Origin: Rhabditoides inermis
Lineage: Eukaryota; Nematoda; Chromadorea; Rhabditida; Rhabditidae
Length of the DNA stretch: 64,000 bases
Direction of reading: 5' to 3'
Assembly: GCA_963966185.1 (NCBI GenBank)
Contig: CAWZYM010000045.1
Location: 246,001 to 310,000, forward strand
Part shown: one piece after another, positions 25,228 through 37,041 of the stretch
Layout of the letters: each line of letters starts with the position of its first letter
Position numbering within the stretch: the first letter of the stretch is position 1
Notes under the pieces: model-generated
The model's input: the letters and a program-made list of their open reading frames with translations, nothing else
What the model was told of the DNA's origin: nothing
Databases searched by the model: none
Made by a program: the position numbers and the translations under genes

Positions 25228-25534
25228 CTAGTCATCGTAGATATGAACCGGCATCACTACCGGCACTTCGAACAAGGTGTCATCATCCGGGCGAGAGTGC
25301 GGACTGCAATCAATCGATAATCAATCAATACCGGTCGGCAATGCAAGTACACTCACGCCCAGTAGATGCGGCGATGACTGTTCAGCTCTCCGATGTCTGG
25401 ATAACGACGTCATATCATTATGAGGTGATGGTGAAATACTATGTGTTACCGATGAAGTTCTCTGGGTGCGTCTCCTTCCATCCACGCTCTCTCCGACCCT
25501 CGTTCTCCCAGCGAGCGGCCCTTCGGTCGGCCAT
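25228..25534 (-). CDS. Small 66-aa protein, unknown
   Basis: Three exons 25450-25534, 25357-25396 and 25228-25303 join to 67 codons including TAG, with all phases agreeing. The protein starts MADRRAARWENEGRRERGW, is basic and Trp-containing at the N terminus, then has HPENFIDIGELNSHRRIYW and an acidic-hydrophobic C terminus ending IYDD. There is no signal peptide or membrane segment. Introns are 53 nt, the first rich in ATCAATCGATAAT. It lies 108 bp downstream of the collagen start on the same strand. I do not recognise the family; a small subunit of a larger complex is possible but unproven. Confidence 0.6.
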
Positions 25535-25615
25535 CTCCGCATCGCCCACGCAACACGCGGCAGTCCACGTCTATCAACTCACTTGACAACATCCTGGGGT
25601 GAGAGTACCTCATCC

Positions 25616-25677
25616 TGCTGCTGCTCCCTCTGCTCCCTCTGCTCCCTCTGCTCCCTCTGCTCCCTCTGCTCCCTCGG
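25616..25677. repeat. CTGCTCCCT 9-bp tandem repeat
   Basis: About six copies of a 9-bp unit upstream of the 66-aa gene, after a short (CTG)n run. No coding role is seen. Confidence 0.85.
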
Positions 25678-26006
25678 TCGTCTCTCGACTGACGCGCGAC
25701 ATCCCATATCGGCCGAGTGAGGAGGGCGGTGCGCGGCGAATGATCATGTTTCGCGATCGAGATTGAGGATATTTACCAGACTGATTTTAAAATTTCATCC
25801 AACTTCATTATATCGTTGACGATTGGGAAACGAATGTGCCCTCGAAAGCATTCTAATTATAACGGATTAGGAGTGATTGACTGTATGAAATGCGTTCCCC
25901 GCCATTGCGAAAGATTATCACCTTCAACCTGCCGCCCACCTGCAGTGCCATTCACCATCTGCTGCCTGTACGGAAAGGCGGGAAACGGCGGGAACTGCTT
26001 GTATTA

Positions 26007-26049
<43 letters not shown>

Positions 26050-26249
26050 TGTATGCTTGTGGATGCGACCTCTGGCTGAACGCCGGCCCAGTCACATTCA
26101 CTCTGCTCCGCGCTCTCCAAGTATAGGAGAGGAGATCTCTATCTGTTTCGGCTGTTCGCTCCACATTCTTCGCCTTTATTCCCATTTTGGTCGCTCTTAT
26201 GCGCTCTACTTTGCATGAGAATTCGTTTTGAATGTTTTCGTGTTTTAGA
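25678..26249. other. Divergent spacer with (CT)n
   Basis: Spacer between the minus-strand 66-aa gene and the plus-strand gene at 26250. It contains a (CT)n tract at 26009-26044. A pyrimidine-rich TGTTTTAG acceptor ends at 26248, two bases before the next ATG, consistent with trans-splicing of that gene. Confidence 0.5.
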
Positions 26250-27819
26250 ATGGCTCCGACGAAAGAGACGCGAAAGCGAGTGGAGAAGGAGGCCTTCTCG
26301 AAAATGATGGATACGATTCGTGAGTGAGTTATTTGTTGATGTTTATGGAAAGTATCGTTCTATGATTTCACTAGGTAAAAAAAACAATCTTTGCAGAGCG
26401 CAATCAAGTGTTCCTGAAGATGGCTGCAGTGCAGCTGAAAGATTCCGAGGACATCCACACACCAGACATCCGAATCATCTACGGAATGCTGTTGAGCACA
26501 CTCGACGGCGTGAGTCTTTTCATTCCCACTTCATCTTGTCTTGGCCACGTTCCATGCACGTTTACGAGAAGTGCAAGTGGAGGAAGGTGGGAAGGTGATC
26601 GTTGCAGTCTGTGCCCGCGCTGTGTGAGTGGCTGTTCTCCTCTGCTCGCCTGCTTCTCCGAGACCATCCCAACTTCTCGGCCACAGTCAGCTTCACTGTG
26701 AGGGTAGATGACGTGCCGACTGACATGGCCAACGTGTGCTACGGAGACGCCCCCTCTTCTCTCACCCGACTCCTCTCGTCGGCTGGATGGGTGAGTCACT
26801 ACACTACAACAACCTCATAATGGTGACTTTTGCATGTTCTTTCTTAATCGCTGTATTTCGCTGTTATCTGTCAAATCGATACATAACTTTCCTCTTTCCA
26901 AAAACCGAGTCTCGTTTTCGATCTCTACGTTAAAAGTGAGTTCCACTTTGACCAGGAGAAGAAGAAGCGAAACGATAGGGCCAGGAAGAAGGTGGGTGGA
27001 TCAGTAATCAGTTATCAATCAGTAGTGATTACGCGTTTGTAGGCGTCGTACCGACTGAGGAAGAAGCTGGAGAAGCGAGGACAGGAGCAGACGGAGAAGG
27101 AGGAGAAGGAGAAGAAGAAGGATGAGAAGAAGGAGAATGGAGGAGCAGAGGAGGGGGAGGGGAACAATCGCCCACCTTCTGTGAGTACTTTCGTTCCGTG
27201 TTACAGTTATAGTTGTATAATTACAATTATAACATGATGTTTTCAGACGAGTTGGGCGCCTACGTGGTGGAGGAGAGGATCGGCTTCCTTCCGTGTTCTC
27301 TCCCATCCAGTGGGGCGATGCAGACTGTCCGAATCAAACAGGCAACTGTCAAGGATCTCAAGGTAGAGGCAGAGGGGAGGGGACGATTGTGGACGATTGG
27401 TTACAGGCTATGCCCGCCCTGTGCGCCCGCTGGCTGTCGGAGGCGTGTTCCCTGTCCAAGTGTTCCCCCTCCTTCCGTCTCACAGTCTCCTTCTCGATCA
27501 CCCTCGCAGACTGATACGGCAGGCTGCCCACCAGAATAGACTGCGAGAAGCTGGCAGCGGACAAGGTGGCCCACCACCTCACACACGCACTCAACCAGAT
27601 CGGATGGGTGAGTCGTTGGCCCGTTGTTGTTATGCGTTTACTTGCTTACACTTGATCTTGCAGTCTGTGTGTTGTTCTGCGTTCGATGTTCTGTTCGAGT
27701 GCGAGTTCCTTCCGGTGGCTGTGTGTGTGGAGAGGGAGAGGCAGGAGGCTGCTATGCCCGCGGGCTTCGCCGATGCCATCCGAAGAATGCACAGAATGCA
27801 GCTGCTCAACACATTCTAG
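26250..27819 (+). CDS. Two-module protein gene, frame damaged in this sequence
   Basis: The start ATG follows an acceptor by one base. Exons 26250-26319, 26397-26509 and 26608-26790 close in frame, beginning MAPTKETRKRVEKEAFSKMM. Later segments are about 26912-26991, 27043-27180 (Lys/Glu-rich), 27247-27360, 27405-27606 and 27664-27819. The protein contains one module twice: VPALCEWLFSSARLLL...ATVSFTV...LLSSAGW and MPALCARWLSEACSLS...LTVSFSI...ALNQIGW, each followed by a segment with FDLYVKSEF or FDVLFECEF. The second copy has an in-frame TGA at 27512-27514 and two exon junctions (before 26912 and 27247) do not join in frame. Either this is a decaying gene or the sequence has errors. The family is unknown to me. 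Confidence 0.5.
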
Positions 27820-28046
27820 CACATACACATCGCCCTCTTTTGAAATCCGAACTTTATTGTTTTTGCACTTTTTTGCCTATGATGTGTCAGTAACCTTTTT
27901 TGTTTCAATGAACTCGTAACATTATTGAATGGAAGCAGAATGTCAATTAATGAGGTTCTGATCCTTCTTTTCTCTTCACGTTCCTCGTTAGATAAAATTC
28001 GGATTGATCAAATTGGCAGTACTTACATGCATGAATTGTATATATT

Positions 28047-29103
28047 TCAGTATACGCGTGTATCACTCGATCTCAGGCTGACATCTCGATTGGAAAAGGA
28101 GCCAGGCAAGGCTGTCCCTACTCGCCGTACATCTTCAACGCTGTATTGGCTGACATCTACAAGGGCATCGACTTCAACTACAGTGGAGCCGGCATCGACA
28201 TCAACGGGACTAGGCTGACGCACCTGGCTTATGCTGATGATGTGGTTTTTATTTGATCGCAAAGTCACCAAAATCTGCAGAACGAATGCTCAACGACGTG
28301 GCCAGAGAGAGCAAGAAATATGGACTGGAAATGAACCGGCAGAAAACTTTTGTGATGACGAACGCGCATGAGAAGGGCATCTGCCTCGAGAAGAAGTGGA
28401 AGATCGAATACGTTCGGGAATTCGTCTACCTGGGACGACTACTGAGCTGCGAGAAAGACGACAAGGACGAGATTACGCGACGCATCTAGAGTGGCTGGGC
28501 AGGATTCCAGAAGTACAAGCATTTTCTCACCCTGCAAAGCGCCTCGATGAGACTACGACGGAAGGTGTTTCGTGCGGGAGTACTGTCGTGCATGACGTAC
28601 GGCTGCGAGACGTGGAGCAACAGGGACGAGGACCTCCAAAGACTGCAGAGAGCCCAAAGGAAGATGGAACGCCAGATGCTGGGAGTCACCCTGCGCGACC
28701 GCATTCGAAGCAGCACTATACGACGGCAGACGCGCGTCTGTGACGTCATCCAGGAAGTGCGGCAGAGGAAATGGCGGTTTGCAGAGAGGATCTTCAATGC
28801 GGACGGACGACGATGGGCAAAGGAGATTGTGAACTGGACACCGAAGAAGACAGCTCGACCTGGCAGGCCATACAAGGAGTGGGAGGACAAGTTCGCGGAT
28901 GCTATCGATCTACCGAAGAAAGATGCACGAACGGAATGGCGACACCGAATCACACAACACGACCAATGGAATGATCTATTCTCCCAGCGCTTATACTAAC
29001 CTCTCACCTCTCATCCTCTCATGTAAGACCTCTCATGCATGTGTGCTTTGTACGTTATGTTCATGAAACGCGATTCTGGATAAACCATTGACATTGACAT
29101 TGA
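28047..29103 (+). pseudogene. RTE-type non-LTR retrotransposon, 5'-truncated relic
   Basis: The 3' part of a reverse transcriptase is spread over three frames. The first segment has GKGARQGCPYSPYIFNAVL and the catalytic LTHLAYADDVV, then meets TGA at about 28253. The second (28253-28489) has GLEMNRQKTFVMTN and EFVYLGRLL. The third (28547-28999) carries the thumb and C terminus with YGCETWS and RRKWRFAERIF, ending in TAA. ATTGAC repeats at 29086-29103 form the short tandem tail typical of RTE elements. Frameshifts and stops mark it as dead. Insertion lies between two host genes. Confidence 0.85.
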
Positions 29104-29284
29104 TCTGCGTATTCACATGTATCACTTAAAACATGTTCTTAGAAAAAAATCATTCACGCAACACAGAGAATGTACAATAGGCAAAAACAAATGAATCGAC
29201 TAGAGCGGGGTTTTCCATAGAAAGGAGGGAGCAGGAATAAATAAAGCAGCTATGAGCAAAGAAAATGTTTGGATTGCCGAAAAT
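29104..29284. other. 3' flank of the FBXO28-like gene
   Basis: AT-rich spacer. AATAAATAAA at about 29236 is on the + strand and is not positioned for the minus-strand gene. No gene seen. Confidence 0.4.
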
Positions 29285-29632
29285 TTACTGGAGAAGACGC
29301 GCCATAGTCTTGAACTTGGATTCGAGCACCTGAAGAAATCGATAACTAATAAAATAATAACTAAGTTTTCAATACCTCTATTCTCGACTCGAGTTTCATG
29401 ACGTCAGCCTTCAACTGACGGTTGTCCTTTTTCAACGACGCATTCTGGACCTGCAGCTGCTCCAGATCCCACTTGAACTCCTCTCGCGCCTGATATGGTG
29501 ATAAAGTCAGCTGATTGACAGCTGATAAGCAGCTGATCCGTACCTTGTTCGAGTCCTTCTCCAGCTTCTGCACAGATGATTCGATCATGAAAGAGTCGAG
29601 GCGGACGATGCGTTGAGCGGCCTGGAAGAGAC

Positions 29633-29680
<48 letters not shown>

Positions 29681-31173
29681 CATCCATCCATCTATCTCTA
29701 TCTCTCCCTCTGTCTCTCCTTTCCCCTTCCTCTGACTTCCTCTTCCCCTTCTCTCTCTCCCTCTCTTTCTCCTTCTTCCTCCCTCCCTCCCTCTCTCTCC
29801 ACCCACCTTCATCTTGAGGTTCTCTCCCATCCTCTCCTCAATCACTCTCTCCATGTGATGTCTGTAGTGCAGGGATGCCTTCTTCGCCATTGAAGCGACG
29901 GAGTTCCACGGTATGTCGATCTACAGAGGGAAGGAGTGAGTGAGAGAGAGAGAGGGAGAGAAAGAGGGAGGGAGGGAGGGAGGGAGGGAGGGAGGGAGGG
30001 AGGGAGGGAGGGAGGGAGGGAGGGAGGGAGGGAGGGAGGGAGGGAGGGAGGGAGGGAGGGAGGGAGGGAGGGAGGGAGGGAGGGAGAGGGAGGGAGGGAG
30101 GGAGGGAGGGAGGGAGGGAGGGAGGGAGGGAGGGAGGGAGGGAGGGAGGGAGGGAGGGAGGGAGGGAGGGAGGGAGGGAGGGAGGGAGGGAGGGAGGGAG
30201 GGAGGGAGGGAGGGAGGGAGGGAGGGAGGGAGGGAGGGAGGGAGGGAGGGAGGGAGGGAGGGAGGGAGGGAGGGAGGGAGGGAGAGGGAGAGAGAGAGAG
30301 GGAGGGAGGGAGGGAGGGAGGGAGGGAGGGAGGGAGGGAGGGAGGGAGGGAGGGAGGGAGGGAGAGGGAGAGAGAGAGAGGGAGAGAGAGAGAGTAGGGA
30401 GGATGACGTCACCCACATATAGCTTGTCCCGCAGCATCTCCTCTATCATATCGACGAGTGCGTGGGTGCGATCCAACACAGCCCCGTACGGAAAGCAGCA
30501 CACTCCTGCAGTGATTCGATATTGATTGCTAATCATTATCGATGTATCGATTACCTTCGTCTAGCGCGGCGCGCATGATGTCCACGGGGTTGAGGATGTG
30601 CACCTGAAATTTGAAATTATGACAAGTTATAAGATCATAATGGTGGCAGCTATTTCAAATCAATGAATCCTTTCAAACTTACACCTCAATACACTTTTTC
30701 GTCTTCTAGTGTGAAATTTCGGAAATTTCGTGGATTCCACACTGATAAACACAGGTAAAACGGAAGAAGCATGATTGCTACCTGAATATTTGTGAGCAGC
30801 GCAGTGGGCTGCTGCAACTCGGGCTCTGCTGGCAGACGTCGCTGAAGCTGCATCAACAACTCGTCCGACCTGAAATCGATAAGCAATCATGAATTCGAAA
30901 ATGATCGACTCTACTCAATGGATACCTGTGCAGCAGACGGTAGTAGCTCGAGTTGAGCAGCTGTCCGCACAGTTCATCCCAGTGAGGGTGCACGCGGCGG
31001 AGATGGGAGAGCTAGATCGATCGATAAGTCGATAATCGATAATCAATCAATACCTCTCTCATCATGAAGCACTTGTCGAGAACGAGTTGGAGTGCGACGA
31101 CAGGGATCTCACAGCCGGTGCCCGATGTGGTGGCGAGGTTCGATCCAGGCAGTCCGGCACCTAGAGGAGGGAG

Positions 31174-31222
<49 letters not shown>

Positions 31223-34200
31223 AGGGAGACGCACCGAGTAGGGATGCCTTGAGGGGAGGCGCGGGAGGGAGTGTGTGCTCGAATGTCTTCGGAGGGGTGA
31301 CACGCCTCTCCTTGCGACCGAGAGCTCCTGGAGGGAACAAGTAAACAATGAACAACAACGCCTTCTTCTCACCGTTCCTGGCTTCGTCGATGGGCGCTAG
31401 GTTGGGCACTCGGCTGGCGGAGGGACTGCGGCTCATTCGAAGGAGGGAGGTGGTGGAGGAGGACACTCGCAGGTCCCGCACCGATCGCGGCTCCGACGGC
31501 TGCCACACCACCACCATCATCGTCAGCAGGGGAGGAACTCACCTGCAGTCGATCGTTCCTGGCCATGCTGCGACTGCGGAGCAGTTCCCGCAGGTCCGAC
31601 GCGCTGTCGTCGTCCTAGAAAGATATATCATTCAAAATTCATTCAGGAGAATAGTTGGGGTGGAGACGTTGTGCATTTGACTATGAAGATCTCATTTGCC
31701 GCGCGGCACAGGGCAAGTGGTGAAGATGATATGAGTGCACTCACATCGCACACCTTGCTGTCGTTGTCGTTGACGTCCTTGGAGGATTTGGAGGGAGCCA
31801 CGCCGTTGCTCTGAACAGGAAAGGTAATCTCTCTCTTTCTCTCTCTCTCTTTCTCTCTTCCAGAAGCCCCCTCCATACCTTGGTGTCTCCATTCTCCTTT
31901 GGCTTCGCATCTCCGCTGCTCGGCTCAGAGGAATCTTCAAAGCCCAGAGCCTTCATTCTGAAACCACATGTTTCTCCTCCTCCTCCTCCTCCTCCTCCTC
32001 CTCCTCCTCCTCCTCCTCCTCCTCCTCCTCCCTCTCTCCCTCTCTCGTACCTCTCTGCGAGACTGGCGCTCATTCCGCTCAGTTTCTCGTCGAGTCCATT
32101 GAGGGCCTCCCTGTTGCGGAGGGTCCGCTCAGCCCGCGACAGGGTGCCGCTGCCACTGCTGCTAGACACCTGTAAGAAAGTGGGTGGAATGGAAAAGTCG
32201 AATCAATAAAAAGTTTGAACATCGACAATTCCAATAATCATGATAGAACAATTTGTTGAACTCTGTTCGAGGGAGAGAGCTTCGCACCTTCTCTTTGTCT
32301 TGTTTCGGCTCCACTCCGTTAGTCTTCGATACTCCATTCAGAATCGTCGACCCAGCACGCGAGCCAAGACCATTCTGAAATTTATTAAGACTGATGATCG
32401 ATCGATATTATCGATTAATTAGTGATGTGTTACCTGGTTACTGGCAATGCTGGTGCTGGATGCAGAGTGCATGCAAGTCGGCCCGCTCACCAAGTGGATC
32501 TGTTATCGATTGATTTTATCGATCGAGTATAAGTGGCAGCGTTAGTTATGAGTGCTTTTAGTGCGGAACAGCGTTCTGGCAATAACTCTTCTGATATGCA
32601 TGTGCGGTGTACCGTGTACAATTTGCAATACACTGAATCAGTGTTCGATACTTACGTCATTTGAAAGAACTTTCTGAGCAACATGCTTTCTCTATAGCAT
32701 GTTCGTGGTAGAACCAGTAAGCATCTGCAAAAACAAACAAAACAAGGTTGCTGGCATGTGCAGTGCTGTGTTAGTGTCGGGAGCGGGTGTGATGGCGTGC
32801 CCACCTCGCCATCGGGGCCCTTCTCCTCCACGATCACTATCGTACTGCCACTCATGCTCCCCGACAGCCCATCCGGAGTGCCCGCATCCCTCTCCGGAGT
32901 CTCCGATGGAGTGCGCTTCTTCCGAACCTGCAACCGCATACGCTCCCATTCTCCCACTCTTCCTTCAATCACTTTCGGGTGAAAGCAGAGAACACATGAT
33001 AAAGCAAAGATAAACATTCGAAAAAAAAGTTCAACATATTCTAAGAGCGTTTACTAGCACCGATATGTCCCTATACACTAAATTATTTCATACATACATA
33101 CGTCCATGCATTGAGTATGGCACGGAAATATTCAACCCCATTAGTAAGAGTGCGCTAGCCAAACGCCTCGAGTCTCCATTGCGCAGATTTAGTAAAGAAG
33201 CTTTCAAACGTTGTAACCCAATGTCAGAAATTCCAAGATACTCTATCAGGCTAGGATTGATGTCAACACAGTCTCTTTACGAGAGACGTTTTCATAAAGA
33301 TATAATCAGTTTTTATAAGATTATCACTGGTGACATGTATGTGAATCCAACTCATACACCCCAATTCAAACAACGTTCGTATAATACGCGATCACACAAT
33401 ATGCAAGTTCTCATTCCATCTCACTTCAAAAACCAACATTGGTTCACACCAAGAGTATCGAAATTGTGGAATTCACTGCCATCACATCTTTCAAAAATAA
33501 ACAATATTCAGGAATTGAAAGCACTGCTATCAAGTCTAAATTTCACAGAGTTTGGTATCCCACCCTCGTTTCTTTCTTAATTATTGTTTATTTATCTTGC
33601 TCTCAGTATTACAACACCCCCCTCCCCCCCCCCCCTCCACACCCCGTTTTATCTGTTTTGTAATAGGTACGAGCCCCCCATAAGTAGCTGATTGTTTACA
33701 CCAATTAGCCTAGGGCCAGCTCCATATTTGCCATACCTTGTCCGCTACTTTCACTTATTCGTGTATGTTATGTCACGGCAGATAAACATTATTATTATTA
33801 TAAAAGTAAGGTGTATATACGTTTATACGTACCACTTTCTTCTTCTCCCCATCCGGTCCGTCCACTGCAGGCGACTTCTTCTTCACTACTGTCTTCTTGA
33901 TGATGCGAGTCTTCTTAGGGGGAGGGATAGCGAACACCCTGCAACACATTCAGTTCAGGTATGCGAATCAATCAATAACACTGATCATCGATCGATAATC
34001 GATCGAATCTCCCACCTGGTGACTGGCACCATCCACAGGGAGCTGCCAGACTGGGAGGATACGGAGTCAGTGACGGAGTCTGCGGGAGAAGAGAGCAGAG
34101 AGTTCTGCACGGAGTCCGGGGTGTCCTCCTGGAAGAGGGGGGGGGGGTAAAGTAGACATCAGTCTTTTAAAACTACTCCCAAAGTGCCTTCCAACTACCT

Positions 34201-36607
34201 CCGAAATATCTTGCAAAACGCCTTCCAACTTCTCCTTGAACTGCATCCAACTACCTCCGAATAGCCGCAACTCACTTCCAACTTTTTTGTGATTTCCCTA
34301 CAACCACCCCTACTTTTAAAAAAGAGAGGGGGGGGGATACCTTGAGTGGGGCGGAGACGGGCGCGGCTCCTGCGGACAGCACATGGAAGTGAGGATGCGA
34401 GTTCTCCATCTGCAAATCAACTCATTTTGGGCATACAACACTTGTGGTGTGTCTCGTGCAACTATGATTGTTTGGCGTAGATTCCATGTTCGATTTCAAT
34501 AAATAACGTACATACCTCCAGAACGAGGAATGCCCATCGGGGATAGAGGCGGTCGAAGAGAGCCTGAAATCAATGATGACAACCACGGCATTGTAAAAAC
34601 CGCCAGGAGAATGTCCACAACGCCAAAACAAATGTGAGGCACAAATATATTGTTAATGACAAATGCTGACCTGCAGTGGCTGTCTCCAGTCGGCGCCTCC
34701 CCTCTGTAGGGCCAGCTCCAGACACGCCGACGTCTCCCCATCTGTGTACACTGCCGCGTTCTATAAAGCTTGTTTGCTTGCTTGTTGGTTTTTGTTTTGT
34801 TTGTATTTTTGTTCCACGGGTATTTTTCACGAGTATATTTGTTCCCTATGCGATCAACGATCAGCACTATTAATCGCGTTCTCACTTATCACACACCTTT
34901 CGAAATCACCCATTCTCCCCTCCCCCCTCTTCTCTCTTTCTCTCGTCCCTCTTACTCATCCCTCCCACACTCCCTCGATTGTTTTCGAATGTATCTCTGA
35001 CCCCCGCACACATTACACTATTGCAATTGCACTATGATCATAGAACACATGCGACTAGTTACTAGTAAGCATAAGTGAGAGAGGGGGGAGGGAGAGGGAA
35101 AGAGAGAAAGTGTACAACTCTCGGCTTGTCCGGCCGTCCGTCCCGCGTTTTGCAAATCGCCCCTCTTGCTGTCACTCGATACACAGTGTAACGAGCCCTC
35201 CCTCCCCCTCACCCGCTCTCCACCCAACACATACTCTCTCGCCGCCCTTCCACTCTGCCTCTCTCGCATTGCACACTCTCTCGCCGCTGGTTGGAGAGAG
35301 AGGGTCTTGGAGTAGATTCTTCAAATCGTTCGGGAGGAAGACATGAGCGCAAGAAGAAAGCCAGAAGGGGGATAATCGATATAACAATATGTTGTGGAAA
35401 GAAAATGCGCTCTAGGGATATGGATGGCACGAACAAGTTACATTGCAAATGTGAATGAAATACTACTAAACCAATGTAATACCTTGTTGAGAACGATCTT
35501 GTGAAGGGCGCCTGCCTCGAATTCATCTGCGAGAGAGGTATCCGGCAGGTACGTCACCTGACATATTGGAATAATTGCATAATATAATACATGAATTGCA
35601 CTTTTGATACCCACGATTTCATCGTACTTTCAATATTGAATTGAGTGGATCAACGATTCCGAACCCGAAGCTCAAAAAAAACTAATGATATAGGACGTGT
35701 TTACCTGTCTTCCCAGGTGTGCAAAGGGTAGATGGAAAGGAGCCCGGTCCAAGCGAGGACCCTGCACATGAAAGGTAGGTAAGAATGCTATCATTTGGAA
35801 TACCTGTGACACTCCGCATTCCACGTCCTCGAATGAATCCGACAGAGCCTCCTGCACCTCTGCAAATTTGAGAATATCTTTTATAAACTCTCAATCTCAA
35901 TGTTCAATGTATTAAGGTTTTTTGTATGATATCCCTTCTCTTGTAGTGAATCACGTTGGCTTCTCTCAAATGTGGCCGCTTTATGAAATGATCAACATAT
36001 GTGCGATTGGATACGAAAGGGTGTTAGTGACCCTAACGAACGCTCACACAACGCTTGTCATCGTTATCCTAGGGATACCCCATATCCCTGAAAATCTGAT
36101 CTGAGTGAGCTATTCGGAGCGAACGGGGGAAAGCGGAAGAGAGAGGTTCAGAAACAGAAAGAGAGAGAGAGAGAGGGAGAGAGAAGGAAGCAGGGGAGAG
36201 AAAGGGGGAGAGAGAGAATTAGGGGGAGAGGGAGGGTAGGGGCGACAGTTTCAGTGAAGTGGCCGGGCACTATGCGACTATTTGAGACTACCTGCGCACA
36301 CACAGACTCTCTCTCTGTCTCTCTCTCTCTTCTACTAACGCACACAAAAGTCAAACGAACGTCATATATTACACATACTATACTATTCATTCCATATAAA
36401 ACTAAATAATAGCAAGTGAAACTTCAATCACTTTCAAACCTCCAACTGCGATAAATATTTCTCTTTTGTGCGCACTAATTCAAAGTTCTACTGTCAATCC
36501 AATTATTCGGAAAGATAACGGATATCTACGGAAACATCAAAAATCAATAAATCAATAATATGAAAAATACCTGGTAAGAGGGATAGGAGGTCTACGGGCT
36601 CGGCCAT
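29285..36607 (-). CDS. FBXO28-like F-box protein, 27-exon model
   Basis: Predicted 750 aa. Exons in coding order: 36571-36607, 35804-35859, 35705-35761, 35483-35557, 34671-34760, 34516-34563, 34341-34409, 34016-34128, 33833-33938, 32805-32927, 32434-32499, 32288-32374, 32051-32169, 31879-31957, 31745-31810, 31543-31614, 31373-31499, 31235-31327, 31054-31160, 30926-31011, 30782-30869, 30555-30603, 30417-30505, 29807-29920, 29544-29621, 29376-29489, 29285-29329. The sum is 751 codons and phases agree throughout. The C-terminal third resembles human F-box only protein 28: a probable F-box (LRRVHPHWDELCGQLLNSSY), a region with GVCCFPYGAVLDRTHALVDM, then a coiled coil (EFKWDLEQLQVQNASLKKDN). F-box proteins recruit substrates to SCF ubiquitin ligases. 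The N-terminal part (starts MAEPVDLLSLLP; has YPRWAFLVLEMENSHPHFHV) and the Ser/Lys-rich middle (KKTRIIKKTVVKKKS) have no relative known to me, and could belong to a separate upstream gene. Confidence 0.7.
29635..29672. repeat. (CT)n microsatellite
   Basis: CT array grading into CTAT/CATC repeats to about 29700, inside an FBXO28-like intron. Confidence 0.9.
29964..30374. repeat. (GGGA)n tetranucleotide array, about 400 bp
   Basis: Roughly 95 GGGA units broken only by short GAGAGGGAGAGA interruptions at about 30085, 30283 and 30364. It fills most of the intron between FBXO28-like exons 30417-30505 and 29807-29920. On the + strand it is a run of G-triplets with one-base loops, the ideal G-quadruplex pattern; the transcript would carry the C-rich complement. 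True length may differ because such arrays collapse in assembly. Confidence 0.97.
31974..32031. repeat. (TCC)n trinucleotide array
   Basis: About 18 TCC units in the intron between FBXO28-like exons 32051-32169 and 31879-31957. A neighbouring (GA)n tract lies at 31179-31213. Confidence 0.95.
33062..33580 (+). pseudogene. CR1/Jockey-like retrotransposon 3' fragment
   Basis: A 171-aa open frame carries the typical end of a non-LTR reverse transcriptase polyprotein: LFHTYIRPCIEYGTEIFNP near the start and WFTPRVSKLWNSLPSHL near the end. No catalytic motifs remain, so it is a 5'-truncated copy. It sits in the intron between FBXO28-like exons 33833-33938 and 32805-32927, antisense to the host gene. 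A poly-C tract follows at about 33618-33640. Superfamily assignment is from recall of the C-terminal pattern. Confidence 0.75.
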
Positions 36608-37041
36608 AGCTTACACTGTGGTCTCCCTTCGCCCGATCGGCTATCGGACAGAGCACAGACAAGCAGAGTGAGAGGGGAGATCCGACAGAGACGCAGAGCA
36701 GATCTGATGATCTGATGAGAAGAAACGACGCTTGAGAGAATGTAAATGATTGAACTTTAGAATCAGATATCAGAATGTTTATCTCGAAACAAGTTCTCAA
36801 TTGACAAACAATAACGATCACGTTAATCACGGTGGAACACGGGAAAGTACAGTAATGCAATGCTTACTGCGAGATCGAATAACACGCGTTGTCCAGTGGA
36901 TAACAAATATTATCTATTATTATTTAACTAACTGATGGGGAGTAGGGAAGAAAATGGGAAAGGGATGGGGGCCACGTAGAAAGAGTCAGATCTGCGGAGA
37001 GACGACACAGATGCTGAGAGCGAACTCGCTCGAGCAGATCA
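36608..37041. other. Spacer upstream of the FBXO28-like gene
   Basis: AT-rich, no supported gene on either strand. It holds the promoter or trans-splice region of the minus-strand FBXO28-like gene. Confidence 0.4.

Noticed and set aside
27512..27514. Selenocysteine readthrough at the in-frame TGA
   Set aside because: No Cys-aligned position in the first module and no visible SECIS-like element. Two other junctions of the same gene also fail, so damage or error is simpler.
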